The notes beneath the pieces were generated by a model that was not told the DNA's origin, did not search any database, and saw only the letters and a program-made list of their open reading frames with translations. Source: DASYQV01 sp036005125 (GTDB lineage Bacteria; Acidobacteriota; Vicinamibacteria; Vicinamibacterales; UBA2999). From it: 33,760 nt of DNA. The stretch lies in NCBI GenBank assembly GCA_036005125.1, contig DASYQV010000253.1, forward strand, positions 1 to 33,760, written 5' to 3'. Within the stretch, counting starts at the first letter, position 1; each line of letters opens with the position of its first letter. Position numbers and translations under genes: made by a program. Positions 1 through 8,159 of the stretch are shown piece after piece.

Positions 1-551
1 CTGCGGTCCTGAAAATCGCGGTCGTAGGTGATGTTGATGCCGGTGACGTTGCTGATGAAGTTCAGGATGTCGCGGATGCTGGCGTTGTTGAATCGCAGGT
101 CGAGCGGCTGCCGGGAGGCAGGATTGAGCAGCGGCTCTCCCGAGGCCTGCCTGGCACGTTCACGCATCTGCGTGATACTCGGTTTGGGCTTCGCGGCCTC
201 CACCGCTTCGCGGATGCGGCGCTCCAGTTCGAGCACCTTCGACGCGACCTGGCGGTTGGGCGGATCGAACTGCGAGGCGCGCCGGTACTCGCGCAGCGCC
301 TCGTCGAGCTGGCCGCGCGCCTCGAGGACGCGCGCCTCATCGAGGTGCTGATGCGACGCGTTGATCATCGCGCGCTCGAGCGTGATTTTGTAATCGGTGC
401 GGTCGGGGTTCTGCTGGACCGCGTGCCGGTAATGCTCGACCGCCGTATCCCAATCGCCCGCGCGCGCCGCGTTGTTGCCGCGGCCGTACGAACGGCTCGC
501 GCCGCAGCCTGCCGCGAGCGCAGCCGCGAGCACGAGCCCGAACAGCCGCAT
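1..551 (-). CDS. gspD: Secretin (GspD/PilQ family) lipoprotein with N-terminal TPRs, partial
   Basis: This is the N-terminal 183 residues of an outer-membrane secretin; the reading frame stays open to position 1, so the 3' part lies outside the window. The start is a signal peptide with a lipobox (LAAGCG, Cys16), indicating a lipidated outer-membrane protein. Residues about 21-54 and 68-100 are TPR-like helices (GDWDTAVEHYRHAVQQNP; GQLDEALREYRRASQFDP). From about residue 150 the short secretin N-terminal domain begins (LRFNNASIRDILNFISNVTG). Secretins form the outer-membrane channel of type II secretion or type IV pili. It is the last visible gene of the gspF-to-gspD operon, 139 bp after the pilP-like gene. 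ATG at 551 is assumed; an in-frame GTG at 557 is possible. TPR-bearing secretins of this shape are known to me from Acidobacteriota-type clusters. Confidence 0.85.
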   Translation of the reverse strand, partial: MRLFGLVLAAALAAGCGASRSYGRGNNAARAGDWDTAVEHYRHAVQQNPDRTDYKITLERAMINASHQHLDEARVLEARGQLDEALREYRRASQFDPPNRQVASKVLELERRIREAVEAAKPKPSITQMRERARQASGEPLLNPASRQPLDLRFNNASIRDILNFISNVTGINITYDRDFQDR

Positions 552-568
552 CGTCACCTGCGATCCGC

Positions 569-613
569 GATTAGCGATTCGTGATCGGACCGCAATCCGA
601 TCATCGACTAATC
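569..613. repeat. GATTC-type imperfect inverted repeat within the operon gap
   Basis: The 139-bp gap between the pilP-like gene and gspD carries an inverted repeat: GATTAG (569-574) and TGATCGGA (582-589) pair with TCCGATCA (596-603) and CTAATC (608-613). The 10-mer GATTCGTGAT at 576-585 recurs at 28053-28062, and further GAATC words follow at 657-682. It could form a hairpin in the operon transcript and change gspD expression relative to upstream genes. There is no T-tract, so it is not a typical terminator. I see no promoter in the rest of the gap. Confidence 0.5.
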
Positions 614-690
614 CGGGAATCCGCATCATCAGCCCCAATCGACAATTGCAAGTCAGATCAAAGAATCAGGAATCGGAATCGCAAACGGTG

Positions 691-1269
691 TTACTGCCCG
701 GTGAGCCGGATCGTCTGGCGGCCCCGGCCGTCGACGTACGACATCTCCACCGACTCGACGCCGATCTTCAACAGCTTGTACCGGCCTTCGATGATATCGC
801 CTTCTTTTCCATGAAAGACGTTGCCTCGGGTGTCGCTCAGGACAGCCACCTTGAGCGACCGGCCAGGCGCATCGAGAATGCCGATGAACTTCAACGCGAT
901 CGGTGGCGGGGGGGGCGGACCGGTCGGCATCGGCATCGGCACCGGCGCCGGCACGCCGGGCGCGATCTCGCCCGGTTTCAGCGGCGCCGCCACCGGACGA
1001 GGCGGTGGCGGAGGAGGAGGCTTCGGCTTGAAGCGGAACAGATTCCGCTCCGGCGCTTCAAGCGGATCGTGTTCCGTATGCAGCAGCTCGAGCTTCACAT
1101 CGACCACCGGAGGCTCGGGCTTCTTGTCGGGCCGAGCGCCTGTTCGATTTGACGGCGCAGGCGCCGCACCGGTCGGAGCCGCACCGCGCGAGTTCACATA
1201 ACCCACGACGGCCACGACGAGCGCCAACGCGCCGAGAACGAGCAACTGGCGACGGGTCTTCTGGGTCAT
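691..1269 (-). CDS. PilP/GspC-like inner-membrane clamp protein, proline-rich
   Basis: A 192-residue protein with one N-terminal membrane anchor (about 8-24), a flexible Ala/Pro/Lys region, poly-proline runs near residues 84-90 and 118-123, and a small C-terminal beta domain (about 124-192, beginning IALKFIGILD) that resembles the PilP/GspC homology region. In type IV pilus and type II secretion systems this domain links the inner-membrane PilN/PilO (GspL/GspM) platform to the secretin. Position supports this: it overlaps the pilO-like gene by 4 bp and precedes the secretin gene. The long proline linker would span the periplasm. Family membership rests on context and domain architecture more than on strong sequence identity. 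Confidence 0.7.
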   Translation of the reverse strand: MTQKTRRQLLVLGALALVVAVVGYVNSRGAAPTGAAPAPSNRTGARPDKKPEPPVVDVKLELLHTEHDPLEAPERNLFRFKPKPPPPPPPRPVAAPLKPGEIAPGVPAPVPMPMPTGPPPPPPIALKFIGILDAPGRSLKVAVLSDTRGNVFHGKEGDIIEGRYKLLKIGVESVEMSYVDGRGRQTIRLTGQ

Positions 1270-1862
1270 GCTCCGGGGGTCTGGAAATAGGTCGACAACT
1301 CGACGTTGAACTGGAGGGGGCCTTCGCCGCCCCGCTCGCCAACAAGCCCGATATTGTCGATCACCACGAACTCAGGCGCCGTCTCGAGCGCGTAGATGAA
1401 CGCGCGCACATCGTCGTAGCTGCCTGAGAGCTCCATGTTGATCCTGAGACGTGTCAGCGAGCTGTTTCGCGGGGTCACCGGCTCGACCGCAACGCGTCCG
1501 TAGCGGAGGTTCGCCTGCCTTGCCAGCTGTGCCAGGCGCAAATGGGTCAGGCGACGGGCGCCGGCCAGGTCCTGCGGCAGCACGTCCCTGTAAAACCTCG
1601 CAAGCTCCGTGGACGCCCGCTCCTTTCCGACCAGCGCGCCCCGCGCGCCGTCGTACTCGCGACGTGCGGCAGCGAGCGTTTGTTCGGCGGCCCGGTCGCG
1701 CTGCTCGACGTTGGCCACACGCTGGGCCAGCGGATAGACCGCAAGCGCATAGACGAAGACGTTCACCATGAACGCCACCGCGAGCGGCACCACCACGCGG
1801 CGGTGCTCGGAAACAGCTCGCCGCACAAGCGCCATGCCGTGAAGGTGCTCACTCACAGGCAC
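1266..1862 (-). CDS. pilO: PilO-like type IV pilus/T2SS assembly platform protein
   Basis: 198 residues: a short cytoplasmic N terminus, one transmembrane helix (about 24-45, VVVPLAVAFMVNVFVYALAV), a periplasmic coiled coil (about 48-85) and a ferredoxin-like C-terminal domain. This is the PilO/GspM architecture; PilO heterodimerises with PilN in the periplasm to form the inner-membrane alignment subcomplex. The gene overlaps pilN by 14 bp and the pilP-like gene by 4 bp, which implies translational coupling. Another possible start, Met10 (position 1835), would leave the membrane helix intact. Confidence 0.75.
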   Translation of the reverse strand: MPVSEHLHGMALVRRAVSEHRRVVVPLAVAFMVNVFVYALAVYPLAQRVANVEQRDRAAEQTLAAARREYDGARGALVGKERASTELARFYRDVLPQDLAGARRLTHLRLAQLARQANLRYGRVAVEPVTPRNSSLTRLRINMELSGSYDDVRAFIYALETAPEFVVIDNIGLVGERGGEGPLQFNVELSTYFQTPGA

Positions 1863-2439
1863 TCTTCTTGGGCACGTCCCGTGGCGGCTGGACGTACGTT
1901 CCTTCGATCACGGCCTCTAAAAGCCCTTGCTCGGTGGTTCGCTCCTCAGTAGTGAGGACATCACGGAAGCCGCCGTGCTTTTCAAGCGCCTCCACAAACC
2001 TCTCGAGATCTTCGACGCGTCGTGCCTCCGCTTTGACGCCTACGACGAAGATGTTCTTCTCGTTCAGACGCGGCTGTACGCTGGTTATCCGCATGTCGTC
2101 TGGTAGCGTCGCCTCGAAGCGGCTCAGGAGCTCGGTCCACGAGAAGGCCCGCCGGTCGATGATGCCGTTCGCCTCGCGGGCCGCCCGCGACACGGCGTCG
2201 AGCTCCTTCGTGTCGATTTGCGTCCGGATCCGCGCCGCCTCCGCGCGCAGGCGCTGCGCCTCGCGCTCGGAATCCTCCGCATGCGAGCCGAGCGCGGCCT
2301 GGCTCGCGGACAGCCGCGTCAGCTCGACGGCGTTGAAAACCGAGAACCCGAGCACGAGCAGAGCAAATGCGCCGAGCGCGAGCTGCACGATGCGCACGTT
2401 GTAGAACGGCCGCGTGGCGAGATTGGTGCGCAACACCAT
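1849..2439 (-). CDS. pilN: PilN-like type IV pilus/T2SS assembly platform protein
   Basis: 196 residues with the short N-terminal cytoplasmic motif typical of PilN (NLATRPFYN, residues 6-14, the segment that docks into PilM), one transmembrane helix (about 17-38), a charged coiled coil (about 40-85) and a small alpha/beta periplasmic domain. Its start codon overlaps the pilM stop by 1 bp and its end overlaps pilO by 14 bp, so pilM, pilN and pilO should be made in step. PilN connects cytoplasmic PilM to periplasmic PilO. The motif, topology and gene order together make the call firm at family level. Confidence 0.8.
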   Translation of the reverse strand: MVLRTNLATRPFYNVRIVQLALGAFALLVLGFSVFNAVELTRLSASQAALGSHAEDSEREAQRLRAEAARIRTQIDTKELDAVSRAAREANGIIDRRAFSWTELLSRFEATLPDDMRITSVQPRLNEKNIFVVGVKAEARRVEDLERFVEALEKHGGFRDVLTTEERTTEQGLLEAVIEGTYVQPPRDVPKKSACE

Positions 2440-3407
2440 CAGGCTTTCACCGCTTCACGCCGCGTTCGCAGTGCCATGCCGACAAGCGGACCGAGGGCGT
2501 CCATCAGATCCGGCGACGCGGCGATTCGATCCGTGAGCGCGGCCACGCGCGTGGGGTCCACGGTCTCCACGCCGACGCCAAGACGGTCCTGAAGACTGTG
2601 ACGCGCCGCTTCCATCGGGCCCGCATTGCCGCCGCCGCTGCCGGCCAGCAGGACGCGCGCGAACCCCTGACCCGCAAGACGATCCTCGTAGTACATGGCG
2701 GTCTGGTGCACCAGATCGGGCAACGTCGCCTCATCGCCTTCCGCGCGGTTCCGGTAGAAGATCAGGTCCGCGCCCCGGGCGATAGCGATTGAGGTGTATT
2801 CAGGCCGGACGTGCACCAGCAGCCAGTCGCCGGTCGGCGCCTTCGGAGACGCGAAAAACAGGTTGAGCAGGCTGAGCGTGGCCGCGTCGACCAGGCCGGC
2901 ATAGCTCCCGACGGACTGGCAGATTCCCTCGTACTCGCGGATGACATCCTCCCGCGCCATCGCGACAATGAATTCGCGCGAGCCATCGGTGCCCCGCGAG
3001 CTGGCCGTGTAGCTCACGCACGCCTCCTCGACCGGAAACGGCGCCGACTTGCGAATCTGCCAGCGCACGAGCTGATCGAGGTCATCCCGCCGAGGGGGCA
3101 CGTGGTCGAAACGGACGAGCGACACCTTCACGGCCGTGTCGGGGATCACGAGCGCGACACGGCGCGGCCGTGTACCGAGACGCTCGATCACCAGGCGCAG
3201 TGCGCCGGCGACGACGTTCGGGTCGGTGACGTTGGCGGACGTGAGCGAGGGGACGACGACCCCGTGCGTCAGCGGTTCGCTGGCGTGGCTGCTGACGACC
3301 AATTGTCCGCTACGGAGCGCGACAACGGCGGCCGACACGCGCTCGGGCGCGATCTCAATCGCGGCATCGGGCGGAGGGCTGGCCAGCCAGGATGCGAGCA
3401 GACTCAT
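2439..3407 (-). CDS. pilM: PilM-like actin-fold assembly protein
   Basis: 322 residues with no signal peptide or membrane helix; it reads as an actin/FtsA-like PilM. Visible features are the early beta strands (AAIEIAPERVSAAVV), a conserved VALVIPD strand near residue 84, and an FPVEEACVSY segment typical of PilM/EutJ-like proteins. PilM is the cytoplasmic partner of PilN and couples the assembly ATPase to the membrane platform. Its start overlaps the gspE-like stop by 4 bp and its stop overlaps the pilN start by 1 bp. The sequence is divergent, so the identification leans on gene order as well as fold-level motifs. Confidence 0.75.
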   Translation of the reverse strand: MSLLASWLASPPPDAAIEIAPERVSAAVVALRSGQLVVSSHASEPLTHGVVVPSLTSANVTDPNVVAGALRLVIERLGTRPRRVALVIPDTAVKVSLVRFDHVPPRRDDLDQLVRWQIRKSAPFPVEEACVSYTASSRGTDGSREFIVAMAREDVIREYEGICQSVGSYAGLVDAATLSLLNLFFASPKAPTGDWLLVHVRPEYTSIAIARGADLIFYRNRAEGDEATLPDLVHQTAMYYEDRLAGQGFARVLLAGSGGGNAGPMEAARHSLQDRLGVGVETVDPTRVAALTDRIAASPDLMDALGPLVGMALRTRREAVKA

Positions 3408-5041
3408 TCGACGAAGGTCACCTTATTGATCTCCCGCAGTGTCGACAGGCCGCTGACCACCTTCTCGACGGCCGACTCGCGCAGGAAGCGCATGCCCTCC
3501 TCGTGCGCAGCCTTCTTCACCTCGGAGTTGGGTCGCCGCTCGAGGATCATGTCCCGGATCCGATCGGAGAGATCGAGCAGCTCGCAAATCGCCGTCCGTC
3601 CTTTGAACCCGGTCCCGCCGCACTCGATGCAGCCGGCCCCCTCGTAGAAGGTGTGCGTCTCGGCCAGAACCGGATCCATCGCGGACTGCTCCAGCTGCGC
3701 CTTCGTCACGCGCGTCGGCCGCTTGCAGTGCGCGCAGATCAGCCGCACCAGCCGCTGGGCCATGACGCAGTTGAGCGCCGACACGAACTGGTACGGCTCG
3801 ACGCCCATGTTCAGGAATCGTCCGAGCACGTCGATGACGTTGTTCGCGTGGACCGTCGTGAACACCAGGTGGCCGGTCAGCGCGGACTGGATGGCGATCT
3901 GCGCGGTCTCCGGATCGCGGATCTCGCCGACCATGATCTTGTCAGGATCGTGCCTCAGAATCGACCGCAGGCCCCGCGCGAAGGTGAGCCCCTTTTTCTC
4001 GTTGATCGGAATCTGCGTGATGCCGCGGAGCTGGTATTCGACCGGGTCCTCGATCGTGATGATCTTGTCCTCGATCGACTTGATTTCCGACAGCGCCGCA
4101 TAGAGCGTGGTCGTCTTGCCGCTGCCGGTCGGCCCGGTCACGAGCACCATCCCGTACGGCTCGCGGATGTACTTCCGGAACCGGCGCAACTCCGGGTCCG
4201 GGAACCCGAGAATGTCGAGCTTCAGCTCCGTGAATTGTTCGCTGATCGATTCCTTGTCCAGGATACGGATGACAGCATCCTCTCCGTGGACGCTGGGCAT
4301 GATCGAGACACGGAAGTCGATGGTCTTGCCCGGCATGCGCACCTTGAAGCGTCCGTCCTGCGGCACGCGCTTCTCGGCGATGTCGAGCTCCGCCATGACC
4401 TTGATGCGCGAGATGATCGAGCTGTGGAACTGCTTCGCAATCGGCCGCATGGCCGGCTGCAGCACGCCGTCGATCCGGTACTTCACGTGTACCGCATCGT
4501 CACCGGTTTCGATGTGGATGTCGCTCGCGCGGCGCTGGATCGCCGTATAGAGTGTCGAGTCGACGAGCCGAATCACCGGGCTGATGTCGCTGGTGAGCCG
4601 CTCGACCGTCAGGTTCTCTTCGCCGGTCTCGTCCTCCTTGAGCACCTGCAGCTGAAAACCTTCGGTCGCCTCCTCGAGCACCCGCTGCGAGCTCTCGCTC
4701 TTCTTGAGGATTGCCTGGATTGCCGACGGCGCGCCGACCGTCACCTTGATCGGCGTGCCGAGCACGACGCTCAGCTCGTCGATCATCGGCAGGTCGGTTG
4801 GATCCGACACGACGATGACGAGAGACTTGCCGTCGCGGCGGTACGGCACGAAGCCGTACCGCAGCATCAGGTCTGCGGGAATCGCCCTGAACAGCTCCTG
4901 GTCGATCCGGAACTCGTCCATGTCGACGAATTCCACCCGGTACCGATCCGCCAGCGCACGCGCGCGCGCAACCTCCGCCGAGTACTCCTCGTGAGTCTGT
5001 ATCAGGTTCGTCGTGTCGAGCGTCTGCGTTGTATCCGCCAT
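3404..5041 (-). CDS. gspE: GspE/PilB-type secretion/pilus assembly ATPase
   Basis: 545 residues, the usual full length. An N-terminal GspE domain (about 20-130) is followed by the hexameric ATPase core: Walker A GPTGSGKT (303-310), Asp box around 330 (ITIEDPVEYQ), Walker B KIMVGEIRD (368-376) and His box LVFTTVHAN (392-400). Four cysteines (436, 439, 471, 474) form the CxxC...CxxC zinc module found in GspE and PilB but missing from PilT retraction ATPases, so this is an assembly motor. It hydrolyses ATP in the cytoplasm to drive pilus or pseudopilus polymerisation through the GspF platform. It begins 6 bp after the gspF stop and overlaps pilM by 4 bp. Confidence 0.93.
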   Translation of the reverse strand: MADTTQTLDTTNLIQTHEEYSAEVARARALADRYRVEFVDMDEFRIDQELFRAIPADLMLRYGFVPYRRDGKSLVIVVSDPTDLPMIDELSVVLGTPIKVTVGAPSAIQAILKKSESSQRVLEEATEGFQLQVLKEDETGEENLTVERLTSDISPVIRLVDSTLYTAIQRRASDIHIETGDDAVHVKYRIDGVLQPAMRPIAKQFHSSIISRIKVMAELDIAEKRVPQDGRFKVRMPGKTIDFRVSIMPSVHGEDAVIRILDKESISEQFTELKLDILGFPDPELRRFRKYIREPYGMVLVTGPTGSGKTTTLYAALSEIKSIEDKIITIEDPVEYQLRGITQIPINEKKGLTFARGLRSILRHDPDKIMVGEIRDPETAQIAIQSALTGHLVFTTVHANNVIDVLGRFLNMGVEPYQFVSALNCVMAQRLVRLICAHCKRPTRVTKAQLEQSAMDPVLAETHTFYEGAGCIECGGTGFKGRTAICELLDLSDRIRDMILERRPNSEVKKAAHEEGMRFLRESAVEKVVSGLSTLREINKVTFVE

Positions 5042-5047
5042 TCGTCA

Positions 5048-6256
5048 CTACCTGCTTACAACCGATGTCAGCTCGAACAACGGCATGTACAGCGCGAGCA
5101 CCACTACCGCGATCACGATCCCCATGACCACGAGGATGGCCGGCTCGACCAGCGTAATGAAGCGGCTCACCTCGGTGTCGATCTCTTCCTCGTAGAAGTC
5201 CGCGAGGCTGTTCAGCATTTCCTCGAGCGCACCGGTGGACTCGCCGACCTCCACCATTTTGATGGCAACGTCCGGGAATATCCCCCGGACCCGCAGCGCG
5301 GTGCCGAAGCTTTGCCCCTCCCGAACCCGACGGCCCACTTCCTCCAGCTCGCGTGCCATGAACCGATTCGCCATCGACCGGCCGGCGATCTCCAGCGCAT
5401 TCACGAGAGGGATGCCGCCACCGAGGAGCGTTGCCAGCGTCCGGGCCAGCTGTGAGGTCGCAAACTTCCGCGCCGTCGGACCGACCCAGGGCACGCGCAG
5501 GAGCGCCGCATCGAACCGCTCGCGCTGACCCGGCTGACGCGTCCAGGTCACGACGACCGCGACGCCGCTGACGAGCCCCGCGAGTATGAGCCAGAAGTTC
5601 GCCACCGCCGCGTTCGACACGGCCATGATGATTCGCGTCGACAGAGGCAGCTGCGCATCGAACGTCTCGTAGAACTCACCGAACGCGGGCACCACTTTCA
5701 GCACGATGATGCCCACCAGCACGATCATCATCGTGACCAGGATGGCCGGGTAGATCAGGGCCGACAGCGTGCGACGCTTCACGGCGGTGATGACCTTCTG
5801 GTACGCGACGAACCGGCGGATCACTGCGTCAAGATTGCCGCTACGCTCGCCCGCCATCAGCGACGCGGAGTAGACCGCGGGGAACATGTCGTGATGTTCG
5901 GCGAACGAGTCGGACAGCGCGGCGCCCGCCTTCACTTTCTCGTGAATACCGTCGAGCACCGCCTTGAACGTCGGGTTCTGAACGCGCTCTCGCAGGATGT
6001 CCAGCGACTGCACCAGCGGCATGCCGGCCTTCAGCAGCGTCGCGAGCTCCTGATTGAACACCAGGAATTCCTGCTGGCCCACGCGGCGACGCCCCGCGCC
6101 ACGGGAGAGGCCTGGAAGCGCGCCCCGCCGCTGCAGCGAGAGGACGAAGAGGCCCTTCTCCTCCAGCTCCCGCCTCAGTCGAGCCTCGCTGTCGGCGACG
6201 TAGATGCCTTCGAGGATCTCACCGCCGGCAGTGCCGAGCCTACAGCGGAATTCCAT
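5048..6256 (-). CDS. gspF: GspF/PilC-type inner-membrane platform protein
   Basis: 402 residues, typical for the family. Two repeated T2SSF cytoplasmic domains (about 66-190 and 268-392) are each followed by hydrophobic segments (about 167-190, 220-237 and 372-392). Conserved platform motifs are visible in both halves: LATLLKAGMPL with MAGERSGNLD, and LATLLGGGIPL with VEVGESTGALEEML. The protein is the polytopic inner-membrane base on which the ATPase turns to extrude pilin subunits. It is the first gene of the operon that runs to gspD and follows a TATAAT -10 box. No Shine-Dalgarno sequence is obvious before the ATG at 6256. Confidence 0.92.
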   Translation of the reverse strand: MEFRCRLGTAGGEILEGIYVADSEARLRRELEEKGLFVLSLQRRGALPGLSRGAGRRRVGQQEFLVFNQELATLLKAGMPLVQSLDILRERVQNPTFKAVLDGIHEKVKAGAALSDSFAEHHDMFPAVYSASLMAGERSGNLDAVIRRFVAYQKVITAVKRRTLSALIYPAILVTMMIVLVGIIVLKVVPAFGEFYETFDAQLPLSTRIIMAVSNAAVANFWLILAGLVSGVAVVVTWTRQPGQRERFDAALLRVPWVGPTARKFATSQLARTLATLLGGGIPLVNALEIAGRSMANRFMARELEEVGRRVREGQSFGTALRVRGIFPDVAIKMVEVGESTGALEEMLNSLADFYEEEIDTEVSRFITLVEPAILVVMGIVIAVVVLALYMPLFELTSVVSR

Positions 6257-6265
6257 CGTAAAAGT

Positions 6266-6301
6266 CTGTCGGACAGGACATTAGGGGCTCCGCCGATTAT
6301 A
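6266..6301 (-). promoter_or_regulatory. Candidate promoter of the gspF-gspD operon with a small palindrome
   Basis: On the minus strand a perfect TATAAT lies at 6301-6296, about 40 bp before the gspF ATG at 6256. The -35 region is poor, so activator dependence is possible. Between the predicted transcription start and the ATG lies an 11-bp perfect palindrome, CTGTCGGACAG (6266-6276), which could bind a regulator or be coincidental. The rest of the gap up to the transglycosylase stop at 6409 shows nothing else. Confidence 0.4.
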
Positions 6302-6408
6302 GCAACTCCGTCCCGTGCTCGAGCGGCTTCCTCTTTAGACCGGGATGATTTGGCGATAGTCGGCCTGGGGCGTTGCTTGCTCGGCAGGTGGATCGCGCGC
6401 CGCGAACG

Positions 6409-7071
6409 TCAGACGCGGTTGAGGAGGCGCAGAATCCTCGAGACGTAGTCGCGGGTCTCCTTGAAGGGCGGAATGCCGCCAAACCGCTCGACCGCGCCTT
6501 CGCCGGCGTTGTAGGCCGCCAGCGCCAACGGCAGATCCGCAAACCGGTTCAGCAGCGTTTTCAGGTGACGGACGCCCGCTTCGATATTCGTTTTGGGATC
6601 GTAGAGGTTGATCACGCCGTACTGCCGGGCCGTCGATGGCATTAACTGCATCAGCCCCATCGCGCCTTTGGGTGACCGGGCGTTGCTGTGGTACGCAGAC
6701 TCAACCTCGATAAGGGCGTGTACGAGGCGCGCGTCGACGCCGTGGCGTGCCGCCGCCACCGAAATGATGTCCCGGAATTCCCCCGGGATGGCAGGCGGCT
6801 CGATGATGGACAGCGCAGCCGGCCGGGCCACGAGCACGTCCTCGGGATACTCGACCTCGTCCGGCTCGATCCGCGCGATCAGCTCGCCGCTGCAGGAAAT
6901 CTCCCCGCCGCTGCGCAGGGTGAGCACGAGGTTCTCGCCCTCGAATCGATACTTCTTGACCGAGAGCGCGCGGCCGGATTGAAAGAATACGAGCTCAGCC
7001 TGAGCGGCCGTACTCCCAACCAGGCAGGTCAGCAGAACGGCTGCTGCCGAAAACAGTCGTGCTCTTGTCAT
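6409..7071 (-). CDS. Periplasmic soluble lytic transglycosylase (SLT/GH23)
   Basis: 220 residues. A cleavable signal peptide (about 1-25, ending TAAQA) is followed by a small N-terminal beta region (about 26-70; LVFFQSGRALSVKKYRFEG) and an SLT domain (about 98-212). The catalytic Glu is E124 in ALIEVESAYHSNARSP; other hallmark motifs are GAMGLMQLMPSTA (136-148) and LALAAYNAGEGAVERFGG (182-199). Enzymes of this family cleave the MurNAc-GlcNAc bond to 1,6-anhydro ends. The location beside the pilus/secretion operon suggests it may open peptidoglycan for that machine, which is inference. It lies 76 bp downstream of the lipoprotein gene on the same strand, so the two could be co-transcribed. Confidence 0.88.
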   Translation of the reverse strand: MTRARLFSAAAVLLTCLVGSTAAQAELVFFQSGRALSVKKYRFEGENLVLTLRSGGEISCSGELIARIEPDEVEYPEDVLVARPAALSIIEPPAIPGEFRDIISVAAARHGVDARLVHALIEVESAYHSNARSPKGAMGLMQLMPSTARQYGVINLYDPKTNIEAGVRHLKTLLNRFADLPLALAAYNAGEGAVERFGGIPPFKETRDYVSRILRLLNRV

Positions 7072-7147
7072 CTTGTGCGTTCAGGGAATTGTTTCTTCCG
7101 GACGGAGCCGCGGTTGCGACCGCTACCCGGTCGGTTGAAAACGGCCC

Positions 7148-8035
7148 CTAGTTTAACCTGGTTTCCACGTAGGCACGAAATACCCGGATGCCCAGGTCCC
7201 TTGGGTCGCTGCTCTTCAACGCCGGGATCGTCGCCGGTACGAAGGTGTGGTCCACGACCAGCCGCATTTCCACCGTATCGCGGGTTCCAAGCTGGCTGGC
7301 CGAAATCGGGACTTTTCGCATCTCCGCCTGGCCGGGCCCTACACGGAAGGAATCGACCACACCGTCTCCAATCTTCAATTCAACCCGCTGCGGTTCCGGA
7401 AGGGAGGCCACCGGCTGGTCCGCCTGAAGGTAGAAGACGACGTCGCGCTTGGGGTTCCGGAAAGTCAACGTAGCGGCCTGCTTCGACCACTGCCACTCGG
7501 TGGCGGAGGCGTTATCGGCCACTTCCGTCGGGTGCCACCCGTCCTTGAACACGACGAACAGGTTATCGGCCTGAAGATGCAGGTCGAACGCAGCAACCTG
7601 ATAAGACCGCTGACCCTTGGTGGTACCGCCGAGGGGCAGCCTCTGGCCGGTGGGTTGCGAAAACAGTCCGAGCTCCACCGTGGTCCGGCCGACGTACGGG
7701 AACTTGGGGACGAACATCGTGCGCGTGTATTCGATGGTTTGTCCCCTGGTCCACTGCCGCGTCGGCACCGGCGGCTGATGATCGTCGGTCCACATCAGCT
7801 CGCGGTCGGCGTCCAGAAAGTGGACGAAGACCCAGTAGTCTTCGCCGAACGCCGGCGCATCGGCGGCGACGACGAAGCGGTAGGTGATCTCCATCGGGGC
7901 GCCAATGGCAGCATCGCTGCGGCTCAAGACGACGGTCGGCGTCGCCACGGGGGGAGCGGTATCGGGCGCGCGGTGGCACCCGGCGACGAAAGACGTGGCC
8001 AGCACGGTCAGCGCGAGCGAATGGATTCGAGACAT
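7148..8035 (-). CDS. Lipoprotein of unknown function
   Basis: 295 residues from ATG 8035, chosen because it gives a clean lipoprotein signal peptide (MSRIHSLALTVLATSFVAGC, Cys20). I do not recognise the family. The mature part looks all-beta in two halves: about 30-155, with an immunoglobulin-like pattern (AIGAPMEITYRFVV, DYWVFVHFLD, RTTVELGLFS), and about 165-295, with a repeated strand pattern and ending in RVFRAYVETRLN. An upstream in-frame extension is rejected because it runs into the divergent shell-protein gene. It lies back to back with the BMC locus and upstream of the SLT gene. A cell-envelope binding role is plausible but unproven. Confidence 0.75.
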   Translation of the reverse strand: MSRIHSLALTVLATSFVAGCHRAPDTAPPVATPTVVLSRSDAAIGAPMEITYRFVVAADAPAFGEDYWVFVHFLDADRELMWTDDHQPPVPTRQWTRGQTIEYTRTMFVPKFPYVGRTTVELGLFSQPTGQRLPLGGTTKGQRSYQVAAFDLHLQADNLFVVFKDGWHPTEVADNASATEWQWSKQAATLTFRNPKRDVVFYLQADQPVASLPEPQRVELKIGDGVVDSFRVGPGQAEMRKVPISASQLGTRDTVEMRLVVDHTFVPATIPALKSSDPRDLGIRVFRAYVETRLN

Positions 8036-8065
8036 CGAAGCTGGAATATTACTCCGCAAGTCTGC

Positions 8066-8152
8066 TAGAGTGCGTCCCCGAACAGCGGCGAGGCTTCCGC
8101 TTGAAGTCGGGCTGAAACGTGGGCGGCGAAGCTTCCCCGCGCTGCGCGGAGA
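8066..8152 (+). promoter_or_regulatory. Candidate promoter and ribosome binding site for the BMC genes
   Basis: In the 124-bp divergent gap, TGCTAGAGT (8063-8071) resembles an extended -10 box (TAGAGT at 8066-8071, the same hexamer as before mltD); no good -35 is visible. GGAGA at 8148-8152 sits 7 bp before the GTG at 8160 and decides that start codon for the shell protein. Confidence 0.35.
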
Positions 8153-8159
8153 ACTTGAC

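Noticed and set aside
3392..5455. Very long open frames opposite real genes (for example plus-strand frames over gspE, gcvP and the TonB receptor, and a minus-strand frame over guaB).
   Set aside because: They are His/Arg/Asp-rich shadows caused by high GC at codon position three, with no recognisable domains and no ribosome binding sites, lying over genes with clear motifs.
7884..8159. Extending the shell-protein frame upstream to 7884.
   Set aside because: It would overlap the lipoprotein gene and add sequence unlike any BMC-H. GTG 8160 has GGAGA upstream and gives the family N terminus.
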